From CAUZFZ01 sp963579025 (GTDB lineage Bacteria > Planctomycetota > Planctomycetia > Planctomycetales > Planctomycetaceae): 64,000 bases of DNA. Below the pieces are notes generated by a model, which worked only from the letters and a program-made list of their open reading frames with translations, was not told the DNA's origin and made no database searches. Each line of letters opens with the position of its first letter. The stretch's first letter is position 1. Location: assembly GCA_963579025.1 (NCBI GenBank), contig CAUZFZ010000040.1:1-64000 (forward strand), read 5' to 3'. Both the position numbers and the translations under genes were made by a program. Shown one piece after another: positions 53,993 through 63,178 of the stretch.

Positions 53993-55195
53993 ATGTCTTC
54001 GCGCAATCGCAAGCCGCGCGCCAAACGGCAGCTTGATCAGCTGATCCGTAGCTTCGCTCCCGCCATCAGCACGGCTCATCAACCATTCTGGCGATTGATT
54101 ACCGCCATTCGGTCATCGTCCAGGTTGCTTGTGCCCGTCCCGAATCGCGGGCATTACGACCCGAGCGACATTGAGCGAATCGTGCGTGCCTGTGCGCGCA
54201 TGGCGAAACACCGGAAGGCATGGCGCCGACAGCCGGAACAGTGGACGGCACCAGACGCCAATCCGTTCGTGCAGTTTCGATCGCTCGTCAGTCATCTGTT
54301 TGACGAGTACACAGTGCCTCGGTTTATGGCGTCTGTCTGGTTGGACGACTATGTCAAGCCTTGGGAGCTTGACCTCTATCTACATCTCGCGGCCGGTCGC
54401 AGTCTTCGTCAGTTTCGGTCACCCGTTTCTATTCCCGTCACCAGGCGAGCGGCGGCCCTGTTCATGCAGGCTCCGGACGATTTGCGGCCCATCGAGGCGA
54501 TTCGCTGGGCACAAATTCGATCCCTCGGTGGTGACGACAGACTTGCACGTCTTCTGCTGTCACGAACACTGCTCGCGGGACCGACGGAGCATGAGCCGTT
54601 CTGGGAGTCCGTCATTCGGTTTCTGGTGGCGAACACTCCGATTCCCGCTGACGTTGTTGTCGCCGTCGTCTCGTTTATTCATCAGCAGCGATTTCAGCCA
54701 GCCGAAACGGTCTGGGGCCGAGGGGCCGGCGAGCAGTCTGTTCAGCCGGACTTCTCTCTGCAGGGCCGAACATTGATGTCGCTGCGGCGTCACATGGCCA
54801 ACTGGAGAACGGAGCTGCTGCCCAGATTCCCGCAGGTAATCTCCTCGATGCCGAGCTGGACACCCAGCCCCATCAGACCGTTTCGATGCGAGACGGGCGA
54901 CACACTCTGGACAATCGACGAGCTGCTAACTGACAGAGAGTTGCGGATCGAAGGCAGCATCATGCAGCACTGTGTGGCGACGTATATCAGCGACTGTGCG
55001 CGCCGCGCGACTTCAATCTGGTCAATGAAAATGCAACAGGGCGAGCGGCGAAGGCGAGCACTTACGATCGAGGTCCTTCCGAATAGCCGGATCGTCTGGC
55101 AGGCCAAAGGCAAAAAGAATTCGGACCCAAGTGAATTCGCGGGGGAGATACTGCGCCGCTGGGCTGATCAGGAAGGGCTCCAACTGAGGGCGTGA
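53993..55195 (+). CDS. PcfJ-domain protein
   Basis: A 400-residue basic, soluble protein. The C terminus carries a PcfJ-like signature: LRIEGSIMQHCVATYISDCARRATSIWSM, then RRALTIEVLPNSRIVWQAKGKKN and ILRRWADQEGL. PcfJ-like proteins are best known from conjugative plasmids and phages, with unknown activity, but no other mobile-element gene is visible around it. The N-terminal two thirds is helical and unfamiliar. I used the ATG at 53993; 15 more in-frame codons lie upstream. No signal peptide or TM was seen. Confidence 0.8.
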   Translation: MSSRNRKPRAKRQLDQLIRSFAPAISTAHQPFWRLITAIRSSSRLLVPVPNRGHYDPSDIERIVRACARMAKHRKAWRRQPEQWTAPDANPFVQFRSLVSHLFDEYTVPRFMASVWLDDYVKPWELDLYLHLAAGRSLRQFRSPVSIPVTRRAAALFMQAPDDLRPIEAIRWAQIRSLGGDDRLARLLLSRTLLAGPTEHEPFWESVIRFLVANTPIPADVVVAVVSFIHQQRFQPAETVWGRGAGEQSVQPDFSLQGRTLMSLRRHMANWRTELLPRFPQVISSMPSWTPSPIRPFRCETGDTLWTIDELLTDRELRIEGSIMQHCVATYISDCARRATSIWSMKMQQGERRRRALTIEVLPNSRIVWQAKGKKNSDPSEFAGEILRRWADQEGLQLRA

Positions 55196-55338
55196 ATCCG
55201 AACCCGCATGAACCCTGGCGACGGACGTATTGCTACTTTGACTCGCGGAATTTCACTGCTGGATCATCAAACACACGGGACTAAGAGAACCGCCCAGGAC
55301 ACGGAACCTGCTGTTACCAACCGCGTCAGTCGTGCTCT

Positions 55339-55782
55339 CTACTCAAGAGCGTCCATGTCCACGGCGTCCTGCGTCGTTGAATTGTCACGCCTTCGCGACC
55401 ACAGCGAGCCGAGTAACAGGACGATGAAGCTCGACTGCCAGAGTACATATCCAACTTCCAGGCCTCGGGCACCGACGAACAGCAACAACGGAGTGGTCGC
55501 AGCGAGCGCGACCGCAACACCTGCCGCGACCGACGCAGCGGTGTATTTGCGAACCCCGAACAGTACGAGCGCAACCAGGAACACTGGATTCGCGGCCCAG
55601 GCCACGGTGAATGGTGGGATCCAACCGAACAGCAATGCCATCCAGCCGATGGGTGTCCCGAATCGCATACCCGTACAGACCGTGCCGCCATTGTCGAAAT
55701 AGACCGTTGGTGAAACACACGCGACGGCGTAAATGGCCGCAACGGCCAGAAGAATCCCAATGTCCTGCAGTGGTTTAGTCAT
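55339..55782 (-). CDS. Four-TM hypothetical membrane protein
   Basis: A 147-residue membrane protein of unknown family. Hydrophobic segments are IGILLAVAAIYAVACV, IGWMALLFGWIPPFTVAWAANPVFLVALVLFG, AASVAAGVAVALAATTPLLLFVG and GYVLWQSSFIVLLLGSLW; the C terminus is short and acidic (DAVDMDALE). The ATG at 55782 has GGAG 6 nt upstream, so the start is good. It is convergent with the PcfJ-domain gene. The role is unknown. Confidence 0.82.
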   Translation of the reverse strand: MTKPLQDIGILLAVAAIYAVACVSPTVYFDNGGTVCTGMRFGTPIGWMALLFGWIPPFTVAWAANPVFLVALVLFGVRKYTAASVAAGVAVALAATTPLLLFVGARGLEVGYVLWQSSFIVLLLGSLWSRRRDNSTTQDAVDMDALE

Positions 55783-55883
55783 GTGAAGCTCCTGCATTCG
55801 TTTTGACGAAAAGCAGGGCGTAAACAGAATCGGAAGACAACTTCGAATCTGTCGAGAATAGCCATAGTCGCCAGGCGACCGGC

Positions 55884-55909
55884 AGAGAGGGTGAGGCTCC
55901 CGCCGAGCC
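55884..55909. repeat. Degenerate GC-rich repeat, second copy
   Basis: GAGGGTGAGGCTCCCGCCGAGCC here matches the motif at 11687-11711 at about 22 of 25 aligned positions. It includes a GGCTC/GAGCC palindrome. It lies in the gap between the 4-TM gene and the 1,360-residue membrane protein gene. Confidence 0.5.
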
Positions 55910-55950
55910 CCCGCCCCGTGAACGTCCAGTACGGGAACAAGTCAGTTGCT

Positions 55951-58900
55951 CTAATTCGTCGCGGAAAGCACAGGTTCGAGCAGTGTGTAAAGCCAGTCCC
56001 ACGCGTTCGGGAAGATTGCGCTGATTACCACCATGATGGCGGGTGCCAGCCAGGTCAGGGTGCGGAACCAGAACTGCATGTCGTACTGCCTGCCCGTCGA
56101 ATTCTGGCCCTGAATCCGACGCAGGAACTCGTCACGGTCAAATTGCACCGTGACCCACGTGGCCATCAACGAGATCGTCGCCACCATGATCATCGCCAGT
56201 GACGTGAGCAGACTGCGTGGCTGCATCGGATACGACAGCACCGCCATGAGAAACAGTATCGTCGAGAACATTGCCGTCATCAGCAGATGCCTCAACTGAG
56301 CGGCGTACCCCGTGATGTAGGCGCGGATCTGAATCGCCGTCAGTTCCTCCGCGCGGTTCTTCCAGCCTTCGAAGCCCGTCTCGTCGCCACTCTTCTTGAA
56401 TTCCGTATCAATTGAGCACGGATAATTCTCAAGCACATCGCGTGTCGTCCATTCGTGTAACAGTCCATTCCACAACTGACTGCCGGCCCGGTTCAGCATC
56501 TCGATTGTGGCCGTCATCGTTGGCAACGCGGAACCACCCTGCTCGTCCAGCCTGCGCAGCTCCTTGAGGTCTGTCGCGAATTGTTTGTCAACCGACGTGA
56601 ACTCGGACGGCGTGAACACCGGCCAGCTTCCTGTCGTCAGTTCTGCCTTGTGGTCTGCGGCGTGATCCGCGAGTTCCTGCAGGTATTGCACACGAATGCG
56701 CAAGTGCGACTGGTGCGGCGAACGCACTGCCAGGAAGCGGCCCAGTACAGAACGGATTCGCTCGGGGACGCGTAAGAACGCAGCCGTCATGGGCAGCCAT
56801 GCGATCTGACGCAGCAGCTTGCGCATCAGCCAGATCATCCAGCCGAGTTCCCAGATCCAGTAGATCCAAATCACGATCAGGAAACTCAGCGCCCCCCACA
56901 AAATCAGAGTGTGGCCGCTGCCCTCGAAGCAGGACGTCGCTTCCTGAGCGATCAACGTGAGCACGATAATTGTCAGTAGAAAAACACCACCGAACGCGGC
57001 ACCGGCGGTTGTTCGCAGTGCCTGGCAGGGATCGAGCAGAACGTCCTCGATCGCGTCCTGGGTCCTGTTCAGATCCTGGATCGCTTCCTCCAGTCCAGTT
57101 GTCTCGATCGGGCAGGCATCGCCACATGGCCACGGCGGCATTGGGCGGCTGCGGTCCATTGTGAATAAGCGGGCCAGTCGCGAAAGGACCCAGAAAAGAA
57201 TCGCCGCGATCACCAGCGAAGCAGGCACGATCCATGACACACCACTCGTGACGCGGTACGTTCGTTCGAACCACAGAATGTGCTGGCCGGTCAGATCGGA
57301 TGCACGGCTCAGTGCGAGCGGCAGCTCAAGCATGCCGGCAACGAACAAGATCGCCAGAAAGTGGACCAGGCCACCGGTCACCAGCGTCCACACGTGCAGA
57401 GCACTGGCTTTGTCAGTGTAGGCGGCACGCACCGGGACTTGAGGAACGCCACCCGCGCGATACCCGCGAACCAGACCGGCATCCTCGCGCATGTCGTACA
57501 TCAATCCGCACATCTGCGATGCCAGCCATGTGCCAATGATAAGCTGCGTCGCAAGGACGGCGTGCGAAAGGTAGCGTGAGCTTTCGAAAAACAGACTGGC
57601 TCCGCTTCCGATCATCACCAGCACAACAACCACCGCCATCAGTCCAACGCCGACGGATGTTCCGGGCTTTTGTTCGACCAGCTGTCGGCGCCGGTACTCG
57701 AGGATCAGAGCTGGGCCGCCGGCCGCGGCAGCGATGACCAGCAGGACGAAGTTCTGAACCGAGTCCAGGGAGTTTGATTGAACGGCATCGACCAGCAACG
57801 GAACCAAACTGGCGATCGAGCAGTACGTAAGTAGCAACCAGCTCGGCAAGACCAGGGCCAGTAGCCAGAACGTCTGGCGCCGCCGCAACAGCGGATCGGC
57901 GCGACGCACCAGCAGCCCCCACAGCATCCCATGTACCGTCTGCCGGGCGTCCGGGTCGAGGACACGTGTGGCATCAGGTCGGTGTACCGTCGGGTCGTAG
58001 CGCGTGCGGCCCAGCATCCACGTCATGATGCCGCTCACACCGAGAACCCAGACCAGAAACGCCCGACCCGGCATTGTGTAGCCAAGCTCCAGGATGACTG
58101 GCTCGCTCGGTGGCCGCAACGTGACATCCGGAAGCACTCCGGCGAGCTGCCTGCCATCCTGAGAACTGGTGGCGGCGCTGTCCTGGTCAATGTCGAGGAC
58201 GCGCCCTTCGTACTTGAGCATCTCCCGCAATGGCCAGTATCGCAGTGGCTGCAGAGTGCCGTTACCTACCACGCTGATCCACAACGGCGGAACGTATCGT
58301 GGCGACATTTCTCGATCACGGAAAAGGGAATCGATGAATGGCTCTCCGTAGTCGATCAGTGGCAGAGTCTTCCCATCGTGTCGGCCGGGCATTGCGCTTT
58401 CCAGCGACAGTACCGTGGCGTTGAACAGACCCGGCAGCAGTTCGTTCGACATCGCCAGTTGGCGAAACACCTGAAACGGTTTTTCCTCGCCGGCTTTCGA
58501 CCGCTTCCTTGCCGCGAGGTTGGGGTAGCACCATTTCTGAGTCTCGACGTACATCGGATACGTCGACGCCACCAGCGTCCCCTTCATGAAGCTGCGGTAG
58601 CGCGGATGCGTAAAAATGCGGTGGCTGAAATCGACCACGATCTGCACATCGGGGCAATACTCACGCATGCGTTCGCATAGAAAGACGCGGTCCTGCGAAT
58701 CCGTGGCAGTAATCCCGACGTACTTGAATCCCTGTTCTTTGATGGTCGCCAGAATGCGAGAGAGCACCAGTTCCGTGGTTGGATTGGTCATCCCTGGAGT
58801 CATCTGCGGTACCGAATCCCGCGACTCCAGATCGTGCTCAAAATTCAGTTGGAGCGTCTGGTTCTCGCCGGGCACGTCAAACAACCCGCGGTTCGCTGTC

Positions 58901-60033
58901 GCGCCCATCAGCGAACGGATTTTCGACAGATGCAACGGAAACGGAAACGTTGTCATTTCCAGCGACAGGCCGCCCTCATTGATTGGCTTGCCCTTGAATT
59001 CCGTCAACCAGCTTCCAAAGCTCGTGTTGGCTTCGTGCAGCCATGCGATGCGCAGAGGTTGCCTCGAACGGCGCGACTCATCCAGAAATCGGATTGCCGC
59101 CAGGAACGCCAGACGGGCGGGAATTCGGACCGACGCGAACGACTTCAACGTGCCCTGGCTGAGTTCTCGAATGCGCGGCAGACTCACATTCGAGGCGCTC
59201 CCGGAGATGACCTCAAACTGAAACTGCTGAGCCCGCGCCATGCTGTGCGCCAAGGAATCCGCCGAACCGGAAAACGTCGAGCCCACCACACGAACGATTG
59301 GTCGGTCCGGTTTGAATGTCGGGGCCGGTGCGACTGATTCACTCTGATCAGGTTCAGATGGCGTGGCGTCTGGTTGAGCTGCGTCCACAACACTTCGAAC
59401 TTGAGCATGGATTCCGCTGAGGTACTCGATTTCCTCGATCGTTCGATCGAAGGCCCGCTGGTGAATACCGGCAATGGGTGTCTCGCCGACGATATAGACG
59501 AGCAGCAATTCAGTACCCTGGCCGTGTTTCGATCGCGCGGCCCGACGACGAAACAGCACGACGCCTGGCTCTGATTGATAAACGGGAACAGTGCCGTTGT
59601 TCGACTTAGCCGTGAGTCCGTGCCACGGCAGATAGAACCGGTCAATCAGAAAACCCTGTGTCCCGACGGCTGTCTGCAACGTATTGACGGCTTCATCAAA
59701 CGCGTAACCCAGCGACGCATCAATGGGATCCGGCAAGGTGACGATCAGGAATTCCAGCCGCCGGATTCGGGCCTGTTTGAATTTCTCCTGCAGCTCCGTT
59801 TCATCGGCTGCGGGGTCCGCATCCAGCATGGCCAGTAGTGGCTGACGGATCGCTTCGACCGAGCGCGCTGCGTCCGGCTTTTCCTGCGGCGCAGCCTGTG
59901 CGACTGGTACAACGGCCGGTGCGGAAACCGGTTGACGGCCGCCGCCGGAAAAGGCAGCGAACAGCACCACCATTCCCACCCCCACCATGCCGGCCGATCG
60001 ACCTGGTGCAGCGGCATCCTGTGTTTCAGCCAT
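55951..60033 (-). CDS. Very large multi-TM protein, unknown family
   Basis: A 1,360-residue protein I cannot assign. After an N-terminal TM (VGMVVLFAAFSG) there is a soluble region of about 600 residues with alternating strands and helices (RPIVRVVGSTFSGSADSLAHSMAR, YVGITATDSQDRVFLCERMREYCPDVQIVVDFSH) that resembles a Rossmann- or receptor-like fold. This is followed by some twelve hydrophobic segments between about residues 650 and 1,360 (FLVWVLGVSGIMTWML, FWLLALVLPSWLLLTY, LILWGALSFLIVIWIYWIWELGWMIWLM, LLMTAMFSTILFLMAVLSY). There is no transporter motif. The ATG at 60033 starts MAETQDAA; a GTG at 60090 is an alternative. It is likely an envelope sensor or transporter. Confidence 0.8.
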   Translation of the reverse strand: MAETQDAAAPGRSAGMVGVGMVVLFAAFSGGGRQPVSAPAVVPVAQAAPQEKPDAARSVEAIRQPLLAMLDADPAADETELQEKFKQARIRRLEFLIVTLPDPIDASLGYAFDEAVNTLQTAVGTQGFLIDRFYLPWHGLTAKSNNGTVPVYQSEPGVVLFRRRAARSKHGQGTELLLVYIVGETPIAGIHQRAFDRTIEEIEYLSGIHAQVRSVVDAAQPDATPSEPDQSESVAPAPTFKPDRPIVRVVGSTFSGSADSLAHSMARAQQFQFEVISGSASNVSLPRIRELSQGTLKSFASVRIPARLAFLAAIRFLDESRRSRQPLRIAWLHEANTSFGSWLTEFKGKPINEGGLSLEMTTFPFPLHLSKIRSLMGATANRGLFDVPGENQTLQLNFEHDLESRDSVPQMTPGMTNPTTELVLSRILATIKEQGFKYVGITATDSQDRVFLCERMREYCPDVQIVVDFSHRIFTHPRYRSFMKGTLVASTYPMYVETQKWCYPNLAARKRSKAGEEKPFQVFRQLAMSNELLPGLFNATVLSLESAMPGRHDGKTLPLIDYGEPFIDSLFRDREMSPRYVPPLWISVVGNGTLQPLRYWPLREMLKYEGRVLDIDQDSAATSSQDGRQLAGVLPDVTLRPPSEPVILELGYTMPGRAFLVWVLGVSGIMTWMLGRTRYDPTVHRPDATRVLDPDARQTVHGMLWGLLVRRADPLLRRRQTFWLLALVLPSWLLLTYCSIASLVPLLVDAVQSNSLDSVQNFVLLVIAAAAGGPALILEYRRRQLVEQKPGTSVGVGLMAVVVVLVMIGSGASLFFESSRYLSHAVLATQLIIGTWLASQMCGLMYDMREDAGLVRGYRAGGVPQVPVRAAYTDKASALHVWTLVTGGLVHFLAILFVAGMLELPLALSRASDLTGQHILWFERTYRVTSGVSWIVPASLVIAAILFWVLSRLARLFTMDRSRPMPPWPCGDACPIETTGLEEAIQDLNRTQDAIEDVLLDPCQALRTTAGAAFGGVFLLTIIVLTLIAQEATSCFEGSGHTLILWGALSFLIVIWIYWIWELGWMIWLMRKLLRQIAWLPMTAAFLRVPERIRSVLGRFLAVRSPHQSHLRIRVQYLQELADHAADHKAELTTGSWPVFTPSEFTSVDKQFATDLKELRRLDEQGGSALPTMTATIEMLNRAGSQLWNGLLHEWTTRDVLENYPCSIDTEFKKSGDETGFEGWKNRAEELTAIQIRAYITGYAAQLRHLLMTAMFSTILFLMAVLSYPMQPRSLLTSLAMIMVATISLMATWVTVQFDRDEFLRRIQGQNSTGRQYDMQFWFRTLTWLAPAIMVVISAIFPNAWDWLYTLLEPVLSATN

Positions 60034-60297
60034 GTTCTGACCAGTGGATTTGATTCGCGATGACTGGGAGAGATCGGCCGCAGGCGGCACTGGAATATTT
60101 TATCCAGTATCGAATCAATTTAGTGCATTCAAGCGTTCAGTCAGTCCAAACACGCTCTCGAACTGCGAATTCAACGGCGATCGCCTCCATCGAATCAGTT
60201 CGTCGGGTTGCACGAGGGCGTCGTGTGCATGCGCGGCGTGTTTTCAACCGCATCAGAACTGCAACCAATGTGTGTCACTGACGGACTGACCGCGCAC
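60034..60297. other. Intergenic region with AT-rich patch
   Basis: About 264 bp between the large membrane protein gene (minus) and the terminator of the HTH-receiver gene. A locally AT-rich stretch near 60095-60140 may hold the promoter of the large gene, but no clear -35/-10 pair could be fixed. No gene is visible. Confidence 0.35.
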
Positions 60298-60338
60298 AAA
60301 AAAAGCCCGAGGCACCGGATGTTCCGATGCGTCGGGCT
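60298..60338 (-). terminator. Intrinsic terminator of the HTH-receiver gene
   Basis: On the minus strand a near-continuous stem (AGCCCGA-C-GCATCGG / CCGGTGC-C-TCGGGCT, one mismatch and one G-T pair) with a 5-nt loop is followed by a run of six T. It lies 17 bp past the stop of the HTH-receiver gene, which it should terminate. Confidence 0.9.
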
Positions 60339-60355
60339 GTAGTCGTCGCGTCGTG

Positions 60356-60919
60356 TCAGGCGAAGCTCGGAGCCAGCAACTGATTCACTCGCGTGACCAG
60401 TTCTTCGCTGGAGAACGGCTGCCGAATGCAGTCATCCGCCGTGTTCGCGACCGGCTCGTTGTCGTCGTTCGACATGATCATGATCTTGATCCGTTCCATT
60501 CCGCCGGCACTTTCCACAAAGCTCACGACGTCCTGTGGACTCAGGCCGGGAATACGCAGGTCCAGCAGCATCACTGAGGGCTTAAAGGTGCCCAGCAGCG
60601 AACCCGCATGGAAACCGTCCGATGCGATGGTCGTCGCATAGCCACTTTCCTGCAGAGCACCCTCGATGTTGTGCGCCAGAGTCGGATCGCCAACGACGAT
60701 CAGCACCCGACGTTCACGTTGCGAGAAGTCTTCCGGAATCGGCATGTGGTTTTCTTTGAGGAATTCGATGAAGTCCTCAACGGTGACTCGATTGTCGCCG
60801 CGACCAGGAAGCTGATAAGCCTCCAGTCGTCCCCGCTCAATCCAACGAATAACTGTGCGAAAATTGACACCGCAGTATTTTGCGATTTCGCCCGTTGTCA
60901 GAATCTGTTTCGCTTGCAT
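60356..60919 (-). CDS. Excisionase-type HTH fused to degenerate receiver domain
   Basis: A 187-residue protein with the DNA-binding part first. Residues 5-60 are an excisionase/MerR-type helix-turn-helix (LTTGEIAKYCGVNFRTVIRWIERGRLEAYQLPG). Residues 70-185 are a receiver domain with phosphoacceptor D120 (VMLLDLRIP) and S150 (MIMSND). The acidic pocket is reduced (VLIVVGD instead of a VDDD-type motif), and the conserved Lys before Pro is replaced (R166-Q167-P168), so phosphorylation may be weak or lost. The usual order in response regulators is reversed. A terminator follows the gene; no histidine kinase is adjacent. Confidence 0.9.
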   Translation of the reverse strand: MQAKQILTTGEIAKYCGVNFRTVIRWIERGRLEAYQLPGRGDNRVTVEDFIEFLKENHMPIPEDFSQRERRVLIVVGDPTLAHNIEGALQESGYATTIASDGFHAGSLLGTFKPSVMLLDLRIPGLSPQDVVSFVESAGGMERIKIMIMSNDDNEPVANTADDCIRQPFSSEELVTRVNQLLAPSFA

Positions 60920-61435
60920 GACACTCTGCCTTTACGTCGCGAGACTACGCGGGCATCGAACCTGACTCGACCGGACTGATATCAGTACCGTTCGGAGTTA
61001 CAGATTCTCGCCGTCCGTCTCTGAGACTGATACGAAGAGAAACTTCGACAAAAAATTCTCAGGGCAGAGCCTCCTGCACTCCGTCATGCCCGTGCATTGC
61101 GAGATCGGGACTGACGCCCTTTAAGTTCTCACGCTTCCCGCCCAAGGGTCGTGTGAGACAGGCGACTGGGAATTCCATGGGAGGGGATCCGGCCAGGCGA
61201 CCTGCCTGACGAATTCCGTCCCCGATCTACTCGCACCCGAAACCTAGGCCACGTGTCAGGTCTGTCAAATAAGGTTGTCTTCACATTGAGGAGTTTTTCG
61301 AATGCGACTACAGGGAAAACGGGGGCGTTGACGGAAAGACTCCCGACCAGCGTGACAGTCCGGGTTTGAACGGAGCAGTTGCCCGGATCGACTCAGCCAG
61401 TACATTCGGAAACCGACCACCTGATTGAACCGCTC
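60920..61435. other. Divergent intergenic region
   Basis: About 516 bp between the HTH-receiver gene (minus) and a membrane-protein gene (plus). I see no RNA gene, repeat or reliable promoter. Open frames here lack family features; the longer minus frame crossing 61265-61966 is antisense to the membrane protein gene. Confidence 0.4.
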
Positions 61436-62305
61436 ATGCCTGCTCTGACGATTGCCGCATTGCTGATCACACTGCTGATTACCGCGCGCGCCTGGCGTCC
61501 GCTGCGGGAAACAACGCTCATTACTGCGTGCTCGTGGTCGATCGCCGCGATCTGCGTCGCGCTGGTGGCCGGAGTCCTGGACATAACGCTTCAGACGAAT
61601 CACACCGGCTGGCGCGATCTTGCGTGGTATGCCGCCGCCATCATGCTGCTTTGTCCGGGGATCGCTGTTCTGGGTGCCCGCCGTCCAGGAGCAGCCGCGT
61701 GGGGATTCTTCGTGCTGCTGCCGTTGCTGCTGGTTCTGGCATGGCCAGCGGTGGCTTCGACGCGTGTGCTGTCCGTCGGTTCGCCTCTGGAACTTGAAGA
61801 GCCAGCCGTTGTCGGTTTTGGACTGGTCCTGATCATGGCCATTGGAAACTGGATCGGGACGCGGTTCACTTTGCCCGCGATTCTGTATGCCGTCGGGCTG
61901 GTTCTGCTGGTCGCTCCTCTGTCGGCAACTGTCCTGGACCTCTTTCCGGACAGAACAACTTCGCATGTGCTGGCGTCGCTCGCGTTACTGGCGGCGAGCA
62001 CAATCGCAGCCGTGCGTGCGGCCGCCGGTCACCGGCCGGGAGATGTCTTCAACATCCTGTGGCTGGACTTCGTGGATACTTATGGAATGGTGTGGGCGAA
62101 ACGTGTGATGGACCGGGTCAACGCGTCGGCGGCTCACGAGAAGTGGTCGGCCACGCTCGAATGGCACGGCTTCGAGTGGCAGCCGGACTGCACAGAAGAG
62201 GAGATCCGTCGCACGCGCGAGCGGATCGAACACACGCTACGCTGGCTGCTGAAACGATTCGTTGATCCGGCGTGGATCGATCGTCGCCTTGATTCACAGC
62301 ATTGA
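61436..62305 (+). CDS. Multi-TM hypothetical membrane protein
   Basis: A 289-residue protein. Hydrophobic segments are PALTIAALLITLLITARAW, LITACSWSIAAICVALVAGVL, WYAAAIMLLCPGIAVLG, AAWGFFVLLPLLLVLAWPAVA, GFGLVLIMAIGNWIG, LPAILYAVGLVLLVAPLSATVL and LASLALLAASTIAAVRA; the last 80 residues form a soluble, charged helical tail (EWQPDCTEEEIRRTRERIEHTLRWLLKRF). The family is not recognised. The ATG at 61436 starts the hydrophobic part; a TTG upstream is less likely. It ends with TGATG overlap into the MBL hydrolase gene, so the two are translationally coupled. Confidence 0.82.
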   Translation: MPALTIAALLITLLITARAWRPLRETTLITACSWSIAAICVALVAGVLDITLQTNHTGWRDLAWYAAAIMLLCPGIAVLGARRPGAAAWGFFVLLPLLLVLAWPAVASTRVLSVGSPLELEEPAVVGFGLVLIMAIGNWIGTRFTLPAILYAVGLVLLVAPLSATVLDLFPDRTTSHVLASLALLAASTIAAVRAAAGHRPGDVFNILWLDFVDTYGMVWAKRVMDRVNASAAHEKWSATLEWHGFEWQPDCTEEEIRRTRERIEHTLRWLLKRFVDPAWIDRRLDSQH

Positions 62306-63117
62306 TGCAGTCGGCAGGAATGATGACTGAGAAGTTTCCGCGAAGACCTGAACTCGTGATGCTGGGTACCGGTACCAGCACCGGTGTGCCCGTGATCGGC
62401 TGCGAATGCGACGTGTGTCTGTCTCCCAATCCGCGCAACCACCGGACTCGGTCAGGCGTCGCCGTACATGCACCAGAGGGCACGATTCTGATCGACACGG
62501 GCCCTGAACTGCGACTGCAACTGCTGCGTGAGCGGATTCGGCTGGCGCACGCGGTCATCTTTACACATGGCCATGCCGATCACATTTTCGGGCTGGACGA
62601 CACGCGTCTGTTCGCCCACCGGCTGAACCACGCGTTGCCGCTCTACTGCGAGTCATGGACCGAAGACAATATTCGTTCAGCGTTCCGGTACGCCTTCCTG
62701 CCGCCGCCGCGCGAAGCACATCCTGGAGCGATTCCGCAATTCGAGATGCTGCGCATTGGCGAGCAACCCTTCGAATTACTGGGTCAGCACATCCAGCCGA
62801 TCCGCCTGCTGCACGGTCGCTTGCCTGTGCTGGGATTCCGCTTCAACAACGTCGCTTTCTGCACGGATGTCAGTTCCATACCAGACGCAAGCTGGCCACT
62901 GCTGGAAGGACTCGACGTGCTGATCCTCGATGCGTTGCGAGACAAACCGCACCCGACTCACCTCAGCATCGATCAGGCGCTGGAGGTGATCGAACGAGTG
63001 AAGCCAAAGCGTGCATTCCTGACACACATTTCGCACTCACTGGAACACGAATCCACATGCGCCCGGCTGCCGGGTAACGTCGAACTGGCATACGACGGTT
63101 TGCGAATCCCGTTCTGA
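62305..63117 (+). CDS. PhnP-like MBL-fold metallohydrolase
   Basis: A 270-residue MBL-fold hydrolase. Catalytic motifs are THGHADH (H88, H90, D92, H93), DTGPELR, and late His-bearing strands (HGRLPVLGFRF, THISHSLEHE). The N-terminal GTGTSTGVPVIGCECDVC carries the cysteine cluster characteristic of PhnP-type phosphodiesterases, which act on cyclic phosphates. It starts with the ATG at 62305, overlapping the preceding TGA by one base (TGATG), suggesting translational coupling. A second ATG pair at 62320/62323 follows an AGGA and is an alternative. Confidence 0.9.
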   Translation: MQSAGMMTEKFPRRPELVMLGTGTSTGVPVIGCECDVCLSPNPRNHRTRSGVAVHAPEGTILIDTGPELRLQLLRERIRLAHAVIFTHGHADHIFGLDDTRLFAHRLNHALPLYCESWTEDNIRSAFRYAFLPPPREAHPGAIPQFEMLRIGEQPFELLGQHIQPIRLLHGRLPVLGFRFNNVAFCTDVSSIPDASWPLLEGLDVLILDALRDKPHPTHLSIDQALEVIERVKPKRAFLTHISHSLEHESTCARLPGNVELAYDGLRIPF

Positions 63118-63160
63118 TCTTGCTCGTCGCAGAATCAGCATATTTGAGATTCGAAATCTG

Positions 63161-63173
63161 AAATCTGAGATTT
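63161..63173. repeat. Small AT-rich palindrome
   Basis: AAATCTGAGATTT is a 6-bp palindrome with one spacer base in the gap between the MBL hydrolase and ftsY, preceded by a second AAATCTG copy (63154-63160). It is of unclear significance. Confidence 0.4.
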
Positions 63174-63178
63174 GTGAC

